Positions 34,740 through 44,100 of a stretch of 64,000 nucleotides of DNA are shown here, piece after piece. Position numbers and translations under genes: made by a program. Source of the DNA: Mesonia mobilis DSM 19841 (GTDB lineage Bacteria; Bacteroidota; Bacteroidia; Flavobacteriales; Flavobacteriaceae); NCBI RefSeq assembly GCF_000423405.1, contig NZ_KE384013.1, positions 245,705-309,704 on the forward strand, written 5' to 3'. Each line of letters opens with the position of its first letter. Positions within the stretch are counted from its first letter, which is position 1. The notes beneath the pieces are model-generated. The model was not told the DNA's origin. It was given only the letters and a program-made list of their open reading frames with translations, and ran no database searches.

Positions 34740-35558
34740 ATGACAACAACAGAACTTGTAACTCAAATCAAAAAGAAAAAATCGTTTCTATGCATTGGTT
34801 TAGATGTAGATCTAGAGAAAATACCAACGCATTTATTAGCTGAAGAAGACCCGATTTTTGAGTTCAATAAAGCGATCATCGATGCAACCCATCATTTAAC
34901 CGTGGCTTACAAACCAAATATTGCTTTTTATGAAGCTTATGGGATAAAAGGTTGGCAGGCTTTAGAAAAAACCATTAATTATTTAAATGAAAAGCATCCC
35001 GATATTTTCACGATCGCCGATGCTAAACGTGGTGATATCGGGAACACTTCTACGCGTTATGCAAAAGCCTTTTTTAGCGATTTAAATTTTGATTCGATTA
35101 CCGTGGCTCCGTATATGGGAGAAGATTCTGTGGTGCCATTTTTAGAGTTTGAGAATAAACATACCATTTTATTAGCTTTAACCTCTAATCGTGGAGCATT
35201 CGATTTTCAAACCAAGAAAGTCGATGGGGAAGAAGTTTATAAAAAAGTGCTACAAACCTCACAAACTTGGAAAAATCATCACAATTTGATGTATGTGGTA
35301 GGGGCGACCAAAGCCAAATATTTTGCAGCTATTAGAAAAATAATTCCAGATAGTTTTATTTTAGTTCCCGGAGTGGGAGCACAGGGTGGAAGCGTTGCTG
35401 AAGTTTGTAAATACGGTTTAAACGATCAAGTAGGATTGCTTATAAATTCTGCCCGTGGAATTATTTATGCTTCTACTGAAGAAAATTTTGCAGAAGCCGC
35501 TGCTGAAAAGGCAAAAGAATTACAACAAGAGATGCAGGACGTTATAAAGAATATGTAA
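34740..35558 (+). CDS. pyrF: Orotidine 5'-phosphate decarboxylase
   Basis: A 272-residue decarboxylase making UMP from OMP. The catalytic D-x-K-x-x-D appears in [13 protein letters not shown] (Asp94, Lys96, Asp99), followed by the mycobacterial-type length and loops ([23 protein letters not shown]). It belongs to the longer PyrF type 2 family. It is preceded by the toxin-antitoxin terminator and followed by a 380-bp gap, so it is likely transcribed alone. Confidence 0.95.
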   Translation: MTTTELVTQIKKKKSFLCIGLDVDLEKIPTHLLAEEDPIFEFNKAIIDATHHLTVAYKPNIAFYEAYGIKGWQALEKTINYLNEKHPDIFTIADAKRGDIGNTSTRYAKAFFSDLNFDSITVAPYMGEDSVVPFLEFENKHTILLALTSNRGAFDFQTKKVDGEEVYKKVLQTSQTWKNHHNLMYVVGATKAKYFAAIRKIIPDSFILVPGVGAQGGSVAEVCKYGLNDQVGLLINSARGIIYASTEENFAEAAAEKAKELQQEMQDVIKNM

Positions 35559-35622
35559 TAACGTGAGTTCGATACAAATATAAGGTTAATGAATTTATTT
35601 TCAATTAATTAAATATTTTAAA

Positions 35623-35707
35623 ACTCCTGCGAGGTCTTTTTTCGACCTCGTAGGTATGATTTTTTAATGGTAAAATACCTACAAGGTTTTAAAAACCTTG
35701 CAGGAGT
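35623..35707. repeat. Nested cruciform repeat
   Basis: An outer stem ACTCCTGC (35623-35630)/GCAGGAGT (35700-35707) encloses two side hairpins, GAGGTC-N7-GACCTC (35631-35649) and AAGGTTTT-A-AAAACCTT (35683-35699), and an inner stem GTAGGTAT (35650-35657)/ATACCTAC (35675-35682). All arms are perfect. The layout gives a branched, cloverleaf-like fold on either strand. From memory, similar ACTCCTGC...GTAGGTAT strings recur in flavobacterial genomes. It borders a gene remnant. Confidence 0.8.
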
Positions 35708-35848
35708 GACCAGTTCAATAAAACTTTTGATCAGTGGAATTACATTATCGATCGTTGGGGGCTTTTTAATCCGCCGGGTGTGAATTATGACGATAAAGAT
35801 CCTGATGACGACTTTCCTTTTAACCCACCAGATTTAGAAGATTTATAA
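35708..35848 (+). pseudogene. C-terminal remnant of an unknown gene
   Basis: An open frame without any start codon runs from the edge of the cruciform repeat to a TAA at 35846. It reads DQFNKTFDQWNYIIDRWGLF, then an Asp/Pro-rich tail (NPPGV, DDKDPDDDFPFNPPDLEDL). The composition (Trp, Tyr, acidic tail) looks like true protein rather than random AT-rich DNA. The 5' part is missing and the repeat begins exactly where the frame loses meaning, so the gene was probably truncated there. I do not recognise the family. Confidence 0.5.
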
Positions 35849-35938
35849 GTCGATATTTAGATTTTCTTGCGAGATTTTATACTCTTGTAGGTATTCGAAG
35901 ATGTTCTAATTTCAATAAATAATCCGTACTTTGTCTTT

Positions 35939-36739
35939 ATGCAAGTTCAAGATCAATTAGGGCGAAATTTTCAGTTGAAGGAAACTCCGAAGCGAATTAT
36001 CTCTTTAGTGCCAAGCCAAACCGAATTGTTGGTCGATTTAGGTCTGCGAGAACAATTGGTAGGCATTACCAAGTTTTGTGTGCATCCGGTAGAATTACGA
36101 AAAGAAGTTGAAATTGTTGGCGGAACCAAAGAGGTGAAACTTGAAAAGATCGCCCAACTTCAGCCGGATCTTATTCTTTGTAATAAAGAAGAAAATACGT
36201 TTGATATGGTGACTCAACTAGAACCAATAGCCCCGGTTCACGTATCTAATATTTCTACTATTGAAGAAAGTTTAGTCTTGATCAAACAATACGGTGAAAT
36301 TTTTTCTGTGGAAGAAAAAGCAAAAACGCTCATTGCTAAGATTCAGGCGGGATTAAAAGATTTTCAGGAATTCGTAAGAGATAAAAAGCCACTAAAAGTA
36401 GCTTATTTTATTTGGCGAAAACCTTGGATGGTGGCCGGTGGTGATACGTTTATCGATCATTTGCTGCAGCAAAATCATTTTGAAAATATATTTGCTGAAA
36501 TACCTCGTTACCCTGAAGTTGACTTGCATCGTTTAGCTGAAGCAGATTTGGTGCTACTTTCTTCAGAACCTTTTCCGTTTCAAGAGAAACATATTGAAGA
36601 GCTTTCTAAATTTATAGAGCCGGAAAAAATAAAACTGATCGATGGAGAGTTTTTTAGTTGGTACGGCTCGCGATTAGCAAAGGCTTTTAGTTATTTTAAA
36701 AAGTGGCATCGGGCTGAGTTGCCTTTGCGAAAGGGATAG
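35939..36739 (+). CDS. BtuF-like helical-backbone metal-receptor protein without signal peptide
   Basis: A 266-residue protein of the periplasmic-binding superfamily for vitamin B12 or iron chelates. Typical segments are PKRIISLVPSQTELLVDLGL (residues 18-37), VGGTKEVKLEKIAQLQPDLIL, and VAYFIWRKPWMVAGGDTFIDHLL. There is no signal peptide, lipobox or hydrophobic N-terminus, so it appears cytosolic, unusual for a family normally exported. No B12 transport genes are adjacent, but a B12-dependent mutase lies 4.4 kb downstream. The stop codon lies inside an intergenic repeat. Cobalamin binding is inferred from family resemblance. Confidence 0.8.
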   Translation: MQVQDQLGRNFQLKETPKRIISLVPSQTELLVDLGLREQLVGITKFCVHPVELRKEVEIVGGTKEVKLEKIAQLQPDLILCNKEENTFDMVTQLEPIAPVHVSNISTIEESLVLIKQYGEIFSVEEKAKTLIAKIQAGLKDFQEFVRDKKPLKVAYFIWRKPWMVAGGDTFIDHLLQQNHFENIFAEIPRYPEVDLHRLAEADLVLLSSEPFPFQEKHIEELSKFIEPEKIKLIDGEFFSWYGSRLAKAFSYFKKWHRAELPLRKG

Positions 36740-36833
36740 CAGCGGCATCCTTTTTATATTTTTGATGAAAAATTTAAAAAGATATAGCGTATAGCCCGGT
36801 TTTGTAGCTTTTCGCTACAAAATTTGCCCTGCT
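36733..36833 (-). repeat. Flavobacterial intergenic repeat, copy 5
   Basis: Read on the minus strand: GCAGGGCAAATTTTGTAGCG, then GAAAAGCTACAAAACCGGGC, TATACGCTATATC, an AT-rich centre, and AAAAAGGATGCCGCTGCTATCCC. The right end is shared with copy 4 (AAAGGATGCCGCTTCTATCC). The left end has a different hairpin, TTTTGTAGC/GCTACAAAA. It fills the gap between two convergent genes and contains both stop codons. Confidence 0.8.
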
Positions 36834-37749
36834 AAGAATTACTTAAAAGATCACGCGGATCTTTTCTTAACTTCAACGGAATGTCTTCTTCGGTGCTGTA
36901 CAATTTTAATTCGGTAATATCTGCCGGTAAATTAAAGCCGTTGAGGTCGAGTGCTTCTTTTACTTCTTTGATAATTAAACCTCTTAAAACGCTAGAAGTT
37001 ACTCGGTAATCTAAAGTGTTTATCCAAAAGAAAACTTTTAGGTTTACGGTGCTAGCTGCAAGTTCGTCTTCGATCACAAAAGATTCGTGTGTTTCGTCTT
37101 GAACAATATTTTCATTTCTGCCGAGCACTGTTTTTATAATCGATTTGGCCTGCTCGATATTATTTTCATAACCAATGCCCACCACAAATTCGAGTCGAAA
37201 AAATCCGTCTGCGGTATAGTTTTCTACAGGTTTGGTGAGCACATCGCTGTTGGGAAGGTAAATGTCTCGACCATCGGTGGTTTTAATATGGGTATATCTA
37301 AAGTTGAGTGCTTTTACCTTCCCGAACATACTATCGATTTTGATGGTGTCGTTAATGCGAAAAGGTCTGTTAAAGGCTAAAATGATTCCGGCTAAAAAGT
37401 TTTTACCAATGTCTTGAAACGCAAACCCGAGGATGATTGCAGCTCCGCCCGCGGCGGTTAAAATTCCGGCACCAATACCGCTAAGTCCGGCAACTTGCAG
37501 CGCGATCATGATCGCAATAAGAATTAATATGATTTTAATGGCTTGTGCTAAAAACCGAGCCATTAGCGGGTCGTTTGCTTTTTTTAGAATTCTTCGTTTA
37601 TAGAAATTGGTGATGAATTGAGCAATAAGTACTCCGGCGACTATAATAAAAATCCCTAAGGCAATTTTAGGCAAAAGCTCTAGAAATTCGTGATAGTATC
37701 TGTCGATTGCTTGCGTGATGGTTTGCGTTGGCGATTGAAATAAAAACAT
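36832..37749 (-). CDS. Small-conductance mechanosensitive channel (MscS family)
   Basis: A 305-residue MscS-type channel of the inner membrane that opens on osmotic down-shock. Three hydrophobic segments lie in residues about 25-110. The pore helix is glycine/alanine-rich (GIGAGILTAAGGAAIILGFAFQ, then DIGKNFLAGIILAFNRPF). The beta domain (FGKVKALNFRYTHIKTTDGR) and the cytosolic vestibule follow. Length is close to E. coli MscS (286). Its stop codon lies in the end of repeat copy 5. It is probably a single-gene unit. Confidence 0.93.
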   Translation of the reverse strand: MFLFQSPTQTITQAIDRYYHEFLELLPKIALGIFIIVAGVLIAQFITNFYKRRILKKANDPLMARFLAQAIKIILILIAIMIALQVAGLSGIGAGILTAAGGAAIILGFAFQDIGKNFLAGIILAFNRPFRINDTIKIDSMFGKVKALNFRYTHIKTTDGRDIYLPNSDVLTKPVENYTADGFFRLEFVVGIGYENNIEQAKSIIKTVLGRNENIVQDETHESFVIEDELAASTVNLKVFFWINTLDYRVTSSVLRGLIIKEVKEALDLNGFNLPADITELKLYSTEEDIPLKLRKDPRDLLSNS

Positions 37750-37813
37750 TAGTGAAATTTATGCAGGAAGATAAAGAAAGAATGAATGCCGGTGTGGTAA
37801 AGAGTTCATAAAA

Positions 37814-37837
37814 AAAATCAGCCGTCAAGCTGATTTT
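37814..37837 (-). terminator. Terminator of the Lacal_2735-like gene
   Basis: AAAATCAGC/GCTGATTTT with a 6-nt loop, followed on the minus strand by a run of eight T, 7 bp past the stop codon. Confidence 0.88.
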
Positions 37838-37844
37838 ATGGATT

Positions 37845-38024
37845 TTAATGTAAATGATTGAGTTCTAATTTTCGTAATTCTTGTAAAATTTGTCTCGCTT
37901 CTCGATTTAGATAATCGCTTTTTTGTTTGTTTTTTGGGGCAATCTCATAAGCTTTACGCATTAAGCGTGAGTATTTTTCTCGCAGTTTTTGTATTCTGTC
38001 ATTATTTTTTTTCCAACTAAACAT
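37845..38024 (-). CDS. Small Lacal_2735-like protein
   Basis: A 59-residue charged, helical protein starting MFSWKKNNDRIQKLREKYSRLMRKAYE, then a serine/asparagine-containing turn and REARQILQELRKLEL. The pattern (short aromatic start, K-rich, two helices with YxxLMxxA) matches the flavobacterial mini-protein family named after Lacal_2735. The family is widespread and of unknown function. An ATG two codons upstream is possible. It has its own strong terminator. Confidence 0.72.
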   Translation of the reverse strand: MFSWKKNNDRIQKLREKYSRLMRKAYEIAPKNKQKSDYLNREARQILQELRKLELNHLH

Positions 38025-38152
38025 AATCATTCTATCTTTTGTTCAATTACAAAGTTAGTAGATATTGTTGCTTAGGATTTATTAAAAATCGTTAACCGAG
38101 TAATAAAGATTTGTGTTTGTTACTATAGATTGGTTAAATTTTTAACAAAAAA

Positions 38153-38174
38153 AGCCGCGGAAGAATCCTCGGCT
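38153..38174 (-). terminator. Terminator downstream of the DUF4197 gene
   Basis: AGCCGCGGA/TCCTCGGCT with one internal mismatch and a 4-nt loop. On the minus strand it ends in seven T. It lies 114 bp beyond the stop codon, leaving a long 3' untranslated region. Confidence 0.75.
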
Positions 38175-38287
38175 CTTTTGAACTTAACCCAAATAAATAG
38201 TGAGACACCCTAAATCTCGCTGCAAATATCAGCTAGAAATCCCGTTTAGATGTTACCTAAATATTACGGAGTATTAGCTTAGCGTTA

Positions 38288-38998
38288 TTAATCTTGTAAG
38301 GCAAAAACACGTTTTAAAACATCGGTGGTTCTGCTGGCAATATTAGTTCTAATTTCTTGTTCTTCAATAGCGATCATCGTGTAAACACCGTCTAAAGCTT
38401 GTTGGGTAACATAATCGGTTAAATCTGGATTTACATTTTGTGTAAAAGGGATGTTGTTGTACTTCGTGATAATATTAGACCAGATTTGATCGGCACCTAC
38501 TTTGCTAAATGAATTTTTTATAACCGGATTAAATTTGTTGTATAATTCTTGGTTGGTCTTTTGCTCTAAATAAGTTGTAGCTGCACGGTCATCGCCCAAT
38601 AAAATATTCTTGGCATCATTAAAAGTCATTTCTTTAATGGCATTTACAAAAATAGGAGTCGCCTCTTTAGTCGCATCTTCTGCTGCACGATTTAAGGCTT
38701 TGATCCCTTCATCTGCTAAACTTCCTAAGCCAACATCGCGTAGCCCTTTTTCAACTTTTTGCAATTCTTCCGGTAGTAAAATTTTTACCAACTGGTTTTT
38801 ATAAAAGCCATCGGTTTGTGTGAGTTTAGAAACTTGTTCATCAATGCCTTTGTCTAAAGCTTGTTTTAAGCCATTGGCGATTTGTTCTTGGGTTAGTCCA
38901 AAACCTTGCTGCGGATAATTTTCGGCAATAGTTTGCAATTCGGCACAAGAAATAAGAGAAAAACATACGAAGCAGCTCAGGAAAATACGTTTTATCAT
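38288..38998 (-). CDS. DUF4197 lipoprotein
   Basis: A 236-residue exported protein. The lipobox is SLISC (Cys18), after a hydrophobic N-terminus, so it is a lipoprotein. The body matches DUF4197: LTQEQIANGLKQALDKGIDEQVSKL, then YKNQLVKILLPEELQKVEKGLRDVG, and the distinctive TFNDAKNILLGDDRAATTYLEQKT. The family is found across Proteobacteria and Bacteroidota and has no assigned function. It is a single-gene unit here, upstream of and divergent from catalase. Confidence 0.88.
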   Translation of the reverse strand: MIKRIFLSCFVCFSLISCAELQTIAENYPQQGFGLTQEQIANGLKQALDKGIDEQVSKLTQTDGFYKNQLVKILLPEELQKVEKGLRDVGLGSLADEGIKALNRAAEDATKEATPIFVNAIKEMTFNDAKNILLGDDRAATTYLEQKTNQELYNKFNPVIKNSFSKVGADQIWSNIITKYNNIPFTQNVNPDLTDYVTQQALDGVYTMIAIEEQEIRTNIASRTTDVLKRVFALQD

Positions 38999-39160
38999 AA
39001 TGATGATTTTTTGTTAAAATTCAGAATTAAATTGAAAAAATTATTGCTTATTATCCCTGATTTTGAGGATTTATAATCAAATCTTATTAAGTAATATAAA
39101 TTATCGATTTTATGGTGGTACAAAAATAACGTATATTTAATCAAACTAAAAATTCAAATT

Positions 39161-40636
39161 ATGAGCGAAGAAAAAAAACTAACCACGGCTTCCGGAAGAC
39201 CTTTTTATGAAAAAGAAGATTCTTTAACAGTAGGACGTCGCGGACCTATATTATTAGAAGATTATGTGTTGCACGAAAGTATGGCACATTTTAATAGGGA
39301 ACGTATTCCCGAGCGTGTAGTTCACGCAAAGGGTTCAGGTGCTTTCGGTACCTTTACAGTTACCAATGATATTACGAAGTATACAAGAGCAAAAATGTTT
39401 TCTGAAGTAGGTAAAAAAACCGATATGCTAGCTCGTTTCTCTACTGTTGGTGGTGAAAAAGGTTCAGCAGATTCAGATCGAGACCCTAGAGGTTTTGCTT
39501 TAAAATTTTATACCGAAGATGGTAACTGGGATCTAGTAGGTAATAATACTCCCGTTTTCTTTATTAAAGATCCTAAAAAGTTTGCCGATTTTATTCATAC
39601 TCAAAAAAGACATCCATTTACCAATATGAAATCACAAACCATGCGTTGGGATTTTTGGTCGTTAAACCCGGAGTCACTTCATCAGGTTTTAATTTTAATG
39701 AGTGATCGTGGTACGCCATACGGATACCGTCATATGAATGGTTATGGATCACATACCTTTTCGATGATAAATGCCAATGATGAACGCTTTTATGTGAAGT
39801 TTCATTTTAAAACCGATCAAGGAATTAAAAATTTTACCGATGAAGAATCTGTGAAAATGGCAGGAGAGAATCCAGACTTTGCACAGCAAGATCTATTAGA
39901 ACATATTGAAGAAGGAAAATTCCCATCTTGGACTCTTAAAATTCAGGTAATGCCAGAAGAAGAAGCGAAAAATTATGAGTGGAATCCTTTCGACCTATCT
40001 AAAGTTTGGCCACATTCAGATTATCCGTTAATCGAAGTAGGAAAAATGGAGCTGAATAAAAATGCAGATAATTACTTCGCTCAAATTGAACAATCTGCTT
40101 TTGCGCCGGCTCATATTGTAGATGGTATTGGTTATTCACCTGATAAAATGTTACAAGGTCGACTGCTATCTTATCCCGATGCTCACCGTTATCGTTTGGG
40201 AGCAAACTACGAGCAAATTCCTGTAAATCGTTGTCCGTATGCGGTAAATAACTATCAACGTGATGGATTTATGACAGTAACCGATAATGGTGGAAGATCT
40301 GAAAATTACTTCCCAAACAGTTTCGATAACATTACTAAAGCTGAAGAATACAAACAGAAACCACCAAGAGTAACAGATGCTGAAGCAGATTGGTACGATC
40401 GTAATGCATCAGTTAGTGGAGATGATGATCATTATACCCAACCGGGAAATCTTTTTCGATTAATGAATGATGAAGCGAAATCGAATTTAGTGAAAAATAC
40501 GGTAGGTTCTATGAGCCAGATCGACGGACCTAAAAAAGAACAAATCACTCAACGACAATTGATGCATTGGTATAAAGCAGACCAAGAATTAGGTGAAAGA
40601 ATAGCTGAAGGTTTAGGAGTTAAAATTAAGCACTAA
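39161..40636 (+). CDS. katA: Catalase (heme, small-subunit monofunctional)
   Basis: A 491-residue clade 3 catalase breaking down hydrogen peroxide. The catalytic histidine is in HFNRERIPERVVHAKGSGAFG, the asparagine in DLVGNNTPVFF, and the heme-binding tyrosine in RLLSYPDAHRYRLG. The RFSTVGGEKGSADSDRDPRGF region is fully conserved. It has its own terminator and is divergent from the DUF4197 gene. No OxyR-like gene is nearby. Confidence 0.97.
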   Translation: MSEEKKLTTASGRPFYEKEDSLTVGRRGPILLEDYVLHESMAHFNRERIPERVVHAKGSGAFGTFTVTNDITKYTRAKMFSEVGKKTDMLARFSTVGGEKGSADSDRDPRGFALKFYTEDGNWDLVGNNTPVFFIKDPKKFADFIHTQKRHPFTNMKSQTMRWDFWSLNPESLHQVLILMSDRGTPYGYRHMNGYGSHTFSMINANDERFYVKFHFKTDQGIKNFTDEESVKMAGENPDFAQQDLLEHIEEGKFPSWTLKIQVMPEEEAKNYEWNPFDLSKVWPHSDYPLIEVGKMELNKNADNYFAQIEQSAFAPAHIVDGIGYSPDKMLQGRLLSYPDAHRYRLGANYEQIPVNRCPYAVNNYQRDGFMTVTDNGGRSENYFPNSFDNITKAEEYKQKPPRVTDAEADWYDRNASVSGDDDHYTQPGNLFRLMNDEAKSNLVKNTVGSMSQIDGPKKEQITQRQLMHWYKADQELGERIAEGLGVKIKH

Positions 40637-40656
40637 TTAAAAGATATCTTATAATC

Positions 40657-40688
40657 AAAAAGCGCTCGACCCACGAGCGCTTTTTTTT
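40657..40688 (+). terminator. Terminator after katA
   Basis: AAAAAGCGCTCG/CGAGCGCTTTTT with a 5-nt loop and eight T, 20 bp after the stop codon. Confidence 0.93.
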
Positions 40689-40789
40689 GGTTAACCCATA
40701 ACCCATAAAGTAAGTTAAGTTAAATCGTTAATACCCACCCTTAAAGAATATTAACAGTGTAAAATTACGTTTATCTTTAATATAGACCT

Positions 40790-40807
40790 ATACCCGTTAT
40801 TCGGTAT
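40790..40807. promoter_or_regulatory. NarL-type palindrome, site A
   Basis: ATACCC-GTTATT-CGGTAT, one mismatch from a perfect inverted repeat. Written as heptamers it is TACCCGT-TA-TTCGGTA, the 7-2-7 layout used by NarL-type regulators. Two further copies lie at 40932-40949 and 52174-52191. Confidence 0.5.
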
Positions 40808-40823
40808 ATTTATAAAAAAAGAA

Positions 40824-40843
40824 AAGGGCTCGTGAGAGCCCTT
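40824..40843 (-). terminator. Orphan terminator on the minus strand
   Basis: AAGGGCTC/GAGCCCTT with a 4-nt loop. On the minus strand it is followed by TTCTTTTTTT; on the plus strand there is no T run. No minus-strand protein gene ends here, so it may end a small RNA starting between here and about 40950. Confidence 0.6.
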
Positions 40844-40928
40844 GTTGCAAATTGTCTTTTCTAAGAACATACCCCACGAATATTCGTTAAATAAGACTTT
40901 GTAAATATACAATCATGTTCTAGATATT

Positions 40929-40952
40929 AAAATACCCATTATCGGGTATTTT
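40929..40952. promoter_or_regulatory. NarL-type palindrome, site B
   Basis: AAAATACCC-ATTATC-GGGTATTTT, perfect 9-bp arms. As heptamers: TACCCAT-TA-TCGGGTA. It is the best copy of the three. A weak terminator role for a plus-strand transcript cannot be ruled out, since it ends in T. Confidence 0.55.
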
Positions 40953-41161
40953 TAGAATTTTATCAATAAAATTGGGCATTTAGCCATTTTATTAGCTAAA
41001 TAATATAGCTTCAGAATGAAGCGATAATTGTTTTTTCTTGAATTTTGGAATTTAATCGAAAAATTATCATCCTAAATTTAAAAAATAATTCCAAATAAGG
41101 AATAACTTCTACTTTGATAGGTTTTTCGTAAATTTACGCACCTTAAATTAAGAATTTTTCA

Positions 41162-44100
41162 ATGGAACAAGTAAAGCCTTATAAACCCAAACATAAAGTA
41201 AGAATTGTCACTGCAGCCTCATTATTCGATGGGCACGATGCAGCGATCAATATAATGCGTCGTATCATTCAGTCTACCGGCGTAGAAGTTATTCACTTAG
41301 GTCACGATCGTAGTGTAGAAGAAGTGGTGAACACCGCAATCCAAGAAGACGCAAATGCGATTGCGATGACCTCTTACCAAGGTGGTCATACCGAATATTT
41401 TAAATATATGTACGATTTGCTGAAAGAAAAAGGAGCAGATCATATTAAAATTTTCGGCGGCGGTGGCGGAGTAATTCTTCCGGAAGAAATTAGTGAACTT
41501 CACGAATACGGAATTACTAGAATTTACTCTCCCGATGATGGTCGTGAATTAGGCTTGCAAGGAATGATCAACGAGTTGGTGCAACAAGCAGATTTCGCAA
41601 TTGGAGATGCGTTGAATGGTGAGTTGAAAGAATTACCTTCAAAAAATGATAAAGCGATCGCTAGAATTATTTCTTCCGCAGAAAATTTTCCGGAAGTAGC
41701 AAAATCAACATTAGATCAAATTCATGATAAAAATAAAAGTATTAAAACTCCGGTTCTAGGAATTACAGGAACCGGTGGTGCCGGTAAATCTTCATTGGTC
41801 GATGAATTAGTGCGTCGATTTTTAGTCGATTTTGAAGAGAAAACAATCGGGATCATCTCGGTAGATCCATCTAAAAGAAAAACAGGAGGAGCTTTATTAG
41901 GTGACCGTATTCGTATGAATGCGATTAATTCACCTCGAGTTTATATGCGTTCATTGGCTACTCGACAATCAAATTTGGCACTTTCTAAATATGTGCAAGA
42001 AGCGATTGAAGTGTTGAAAGCAGCAGAATACGATTTAATTATTCTCGAGACTTCAGGAATCGGGCAAAGTGATACCGAAATTTTAGATCATTCAGATGTT
42101 TCGTTATATGTAATGACGCCTGAGTTTGGTGCGGCAACACAGTTAGAAAAAATCGACATGCTCGATTTTGCAGATATAGTCGCCATAAATAAATTTGATA
42201 AACGTGGTGCGTTAGATGCGTTACGTGATGTAAAAAAGCAGTACCAACGCAATCACCAATTATGGCACGAAGATGCTGAAAAACTTCCGGTTTACGGTAC
42301 GATCGCATCGCAGTTTAACGATCCCGGGATGAATAATCTTTACAAAAAGATTATGGACACCTTAGTCGAGAAAACAGAGACTTCATTAAAAAGCGATTAT
42401 CATATTTCAGATGAAATGTCTGAAAAAATTTATGTAATTCCTCCGAAACGAGTCCGTTACCTTTCAGAAATCGCAGAAAATAACCGCGGTTATGATGAGA
42501 CGGTTGAAACACAGGTGGAAGTCGCTCAAAAACTTTATGGGATTTATAAAACCTTAGAGTCGGCGACCAATACAAAAATTGAGCTGACTAAAAATGGTTT
42601 AGATGAAGAAGCTCTAGAAGCAGCGACTTCTTCAGAAAATGAAGATTTAGTTGGTTTGTTGAAGAAAGAGTTTGACCGCGTAAAAATGGATTTTGATCCT
42701 TACAACTGGGAAGAGATTTTAAAGTGGGAAGCTACCGTTAAAAAATACGAAGATCCTATTTATACCTTCAAGGTTCGAGATAAAGAAATTAAAATTGAAA
42801 CGCATACCGAGTCACTTTCACATTTACAAATTCCGAAGGTAGCTTTACCAAAATATAAAGCTTGGGGCGATTTACTCAAGTGGCTTTTACAAGAAAATGT
42901 TCCGGGAGAATTCCCATACACGGCAGGTTTGTATCCGTTTAAACGTCAAGGGGAAGATCCTACAAGAATGTTTGCCGGTGAAGGCGGACCGGAGCGTACC
43001 AACCGTCGTTTTCACTATGTAAGTTTAGGCTTACCGGCTAAGCGACTTTCCACCGCATTCGATTCGGTTACTTTATATGGTAACGATCCCGATGAACGTC
43101 CGGATATTTACGGGAAAATTGGTAATGCCGGAGTTTCGATTTGTTGTTTAGATGATGCGAAGAAATTATATTCCGGGTTCGATTTGGCGCATCACCTCAC
43201 TTCGGTTAGTATGACGATTAACGGTCCTGCGCCAATGTTACTTGGTTTCTTTATGAATGCCGCTATCGATCAGCAATGTGAGAAATACATTAAAGAAAAT
43301 GATCTTGAAGCTGAAGTGGAAGAAAAAATTAAAGCCATTTATAAAGAAAGTGGTTTAGAGCGCCCAACCTATCGCGGTGAACTTCCTGAAGGGAATGATG
43401 GTCTTGGGTTAATGCTGTTAGGTGTTACAGGAGATCGCGTTTTGCCAGAAGAAGTTTACGCAAAGATCAAAGAAGAAACCATGGCGGTAGTTCGTGGTAC
43501 GGTTCAAGCCGATATCTTAAAAGAAGATCAGGCGCAAAACACGTGTATTTTTTCTACTGAATTCGCGCTGCGTTTAATGGGCGATGTGCAGGAATATTTC
43601 ATTCAGAATAAAGTAAGAAATTTCTATTCGGTTTCTATTTCGGGTTATCATATTGCTGAAGCAGGAGCGAACCCAATTACGCAATTGGCGTTAACATTGG
43701 CAAATGGTTTCACTTATGTAGAATATTACCTGAGCCGCGGAATGGATATCAATAAATTTGGACCAAACCTTTCGTTCTTTTTCTCTAACGGAATCGATCC
43801 TGAATATGCCGTAATTGGTCGTGTGGCAAGAAGAATTTGGTCAAAAGCTTTAAAACATAAATACGGAGCTAACCCGCGTGCGCAAATGCTGAAGTATCAT
43901 ATTCAAACTTCAGGAAGATCGTTACACGCGCAAGAAATAGACTTCAACGATATTCGTACGACGCTTCAGGCACTTTATGCGATTTACGATAACTGTAATT
44001 CGTTACACACCAATGCTTACGATGAAGCCATTACAACACCAACTGAAGAATCGGTAAGACGTGCGATGGCGATTCAGTTGATCATCAACAAAGAATTAGG

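Larger units (their letters stand above)
40689..41161. other. Regulatory-looking gap between katA and icmF
   Basis: A 473-bp AT-rich gap without a protein gene. It holds two palindromes of the ATACCC-N6-GGGTAT type, an orphan terminator hairpin on the minus strand between them, a lone half-site ATACCC at 40731, and the icmF promoter region (TAAATTTA at 41129-41136, one base off the -7 consensus). Confidence 0.6.
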
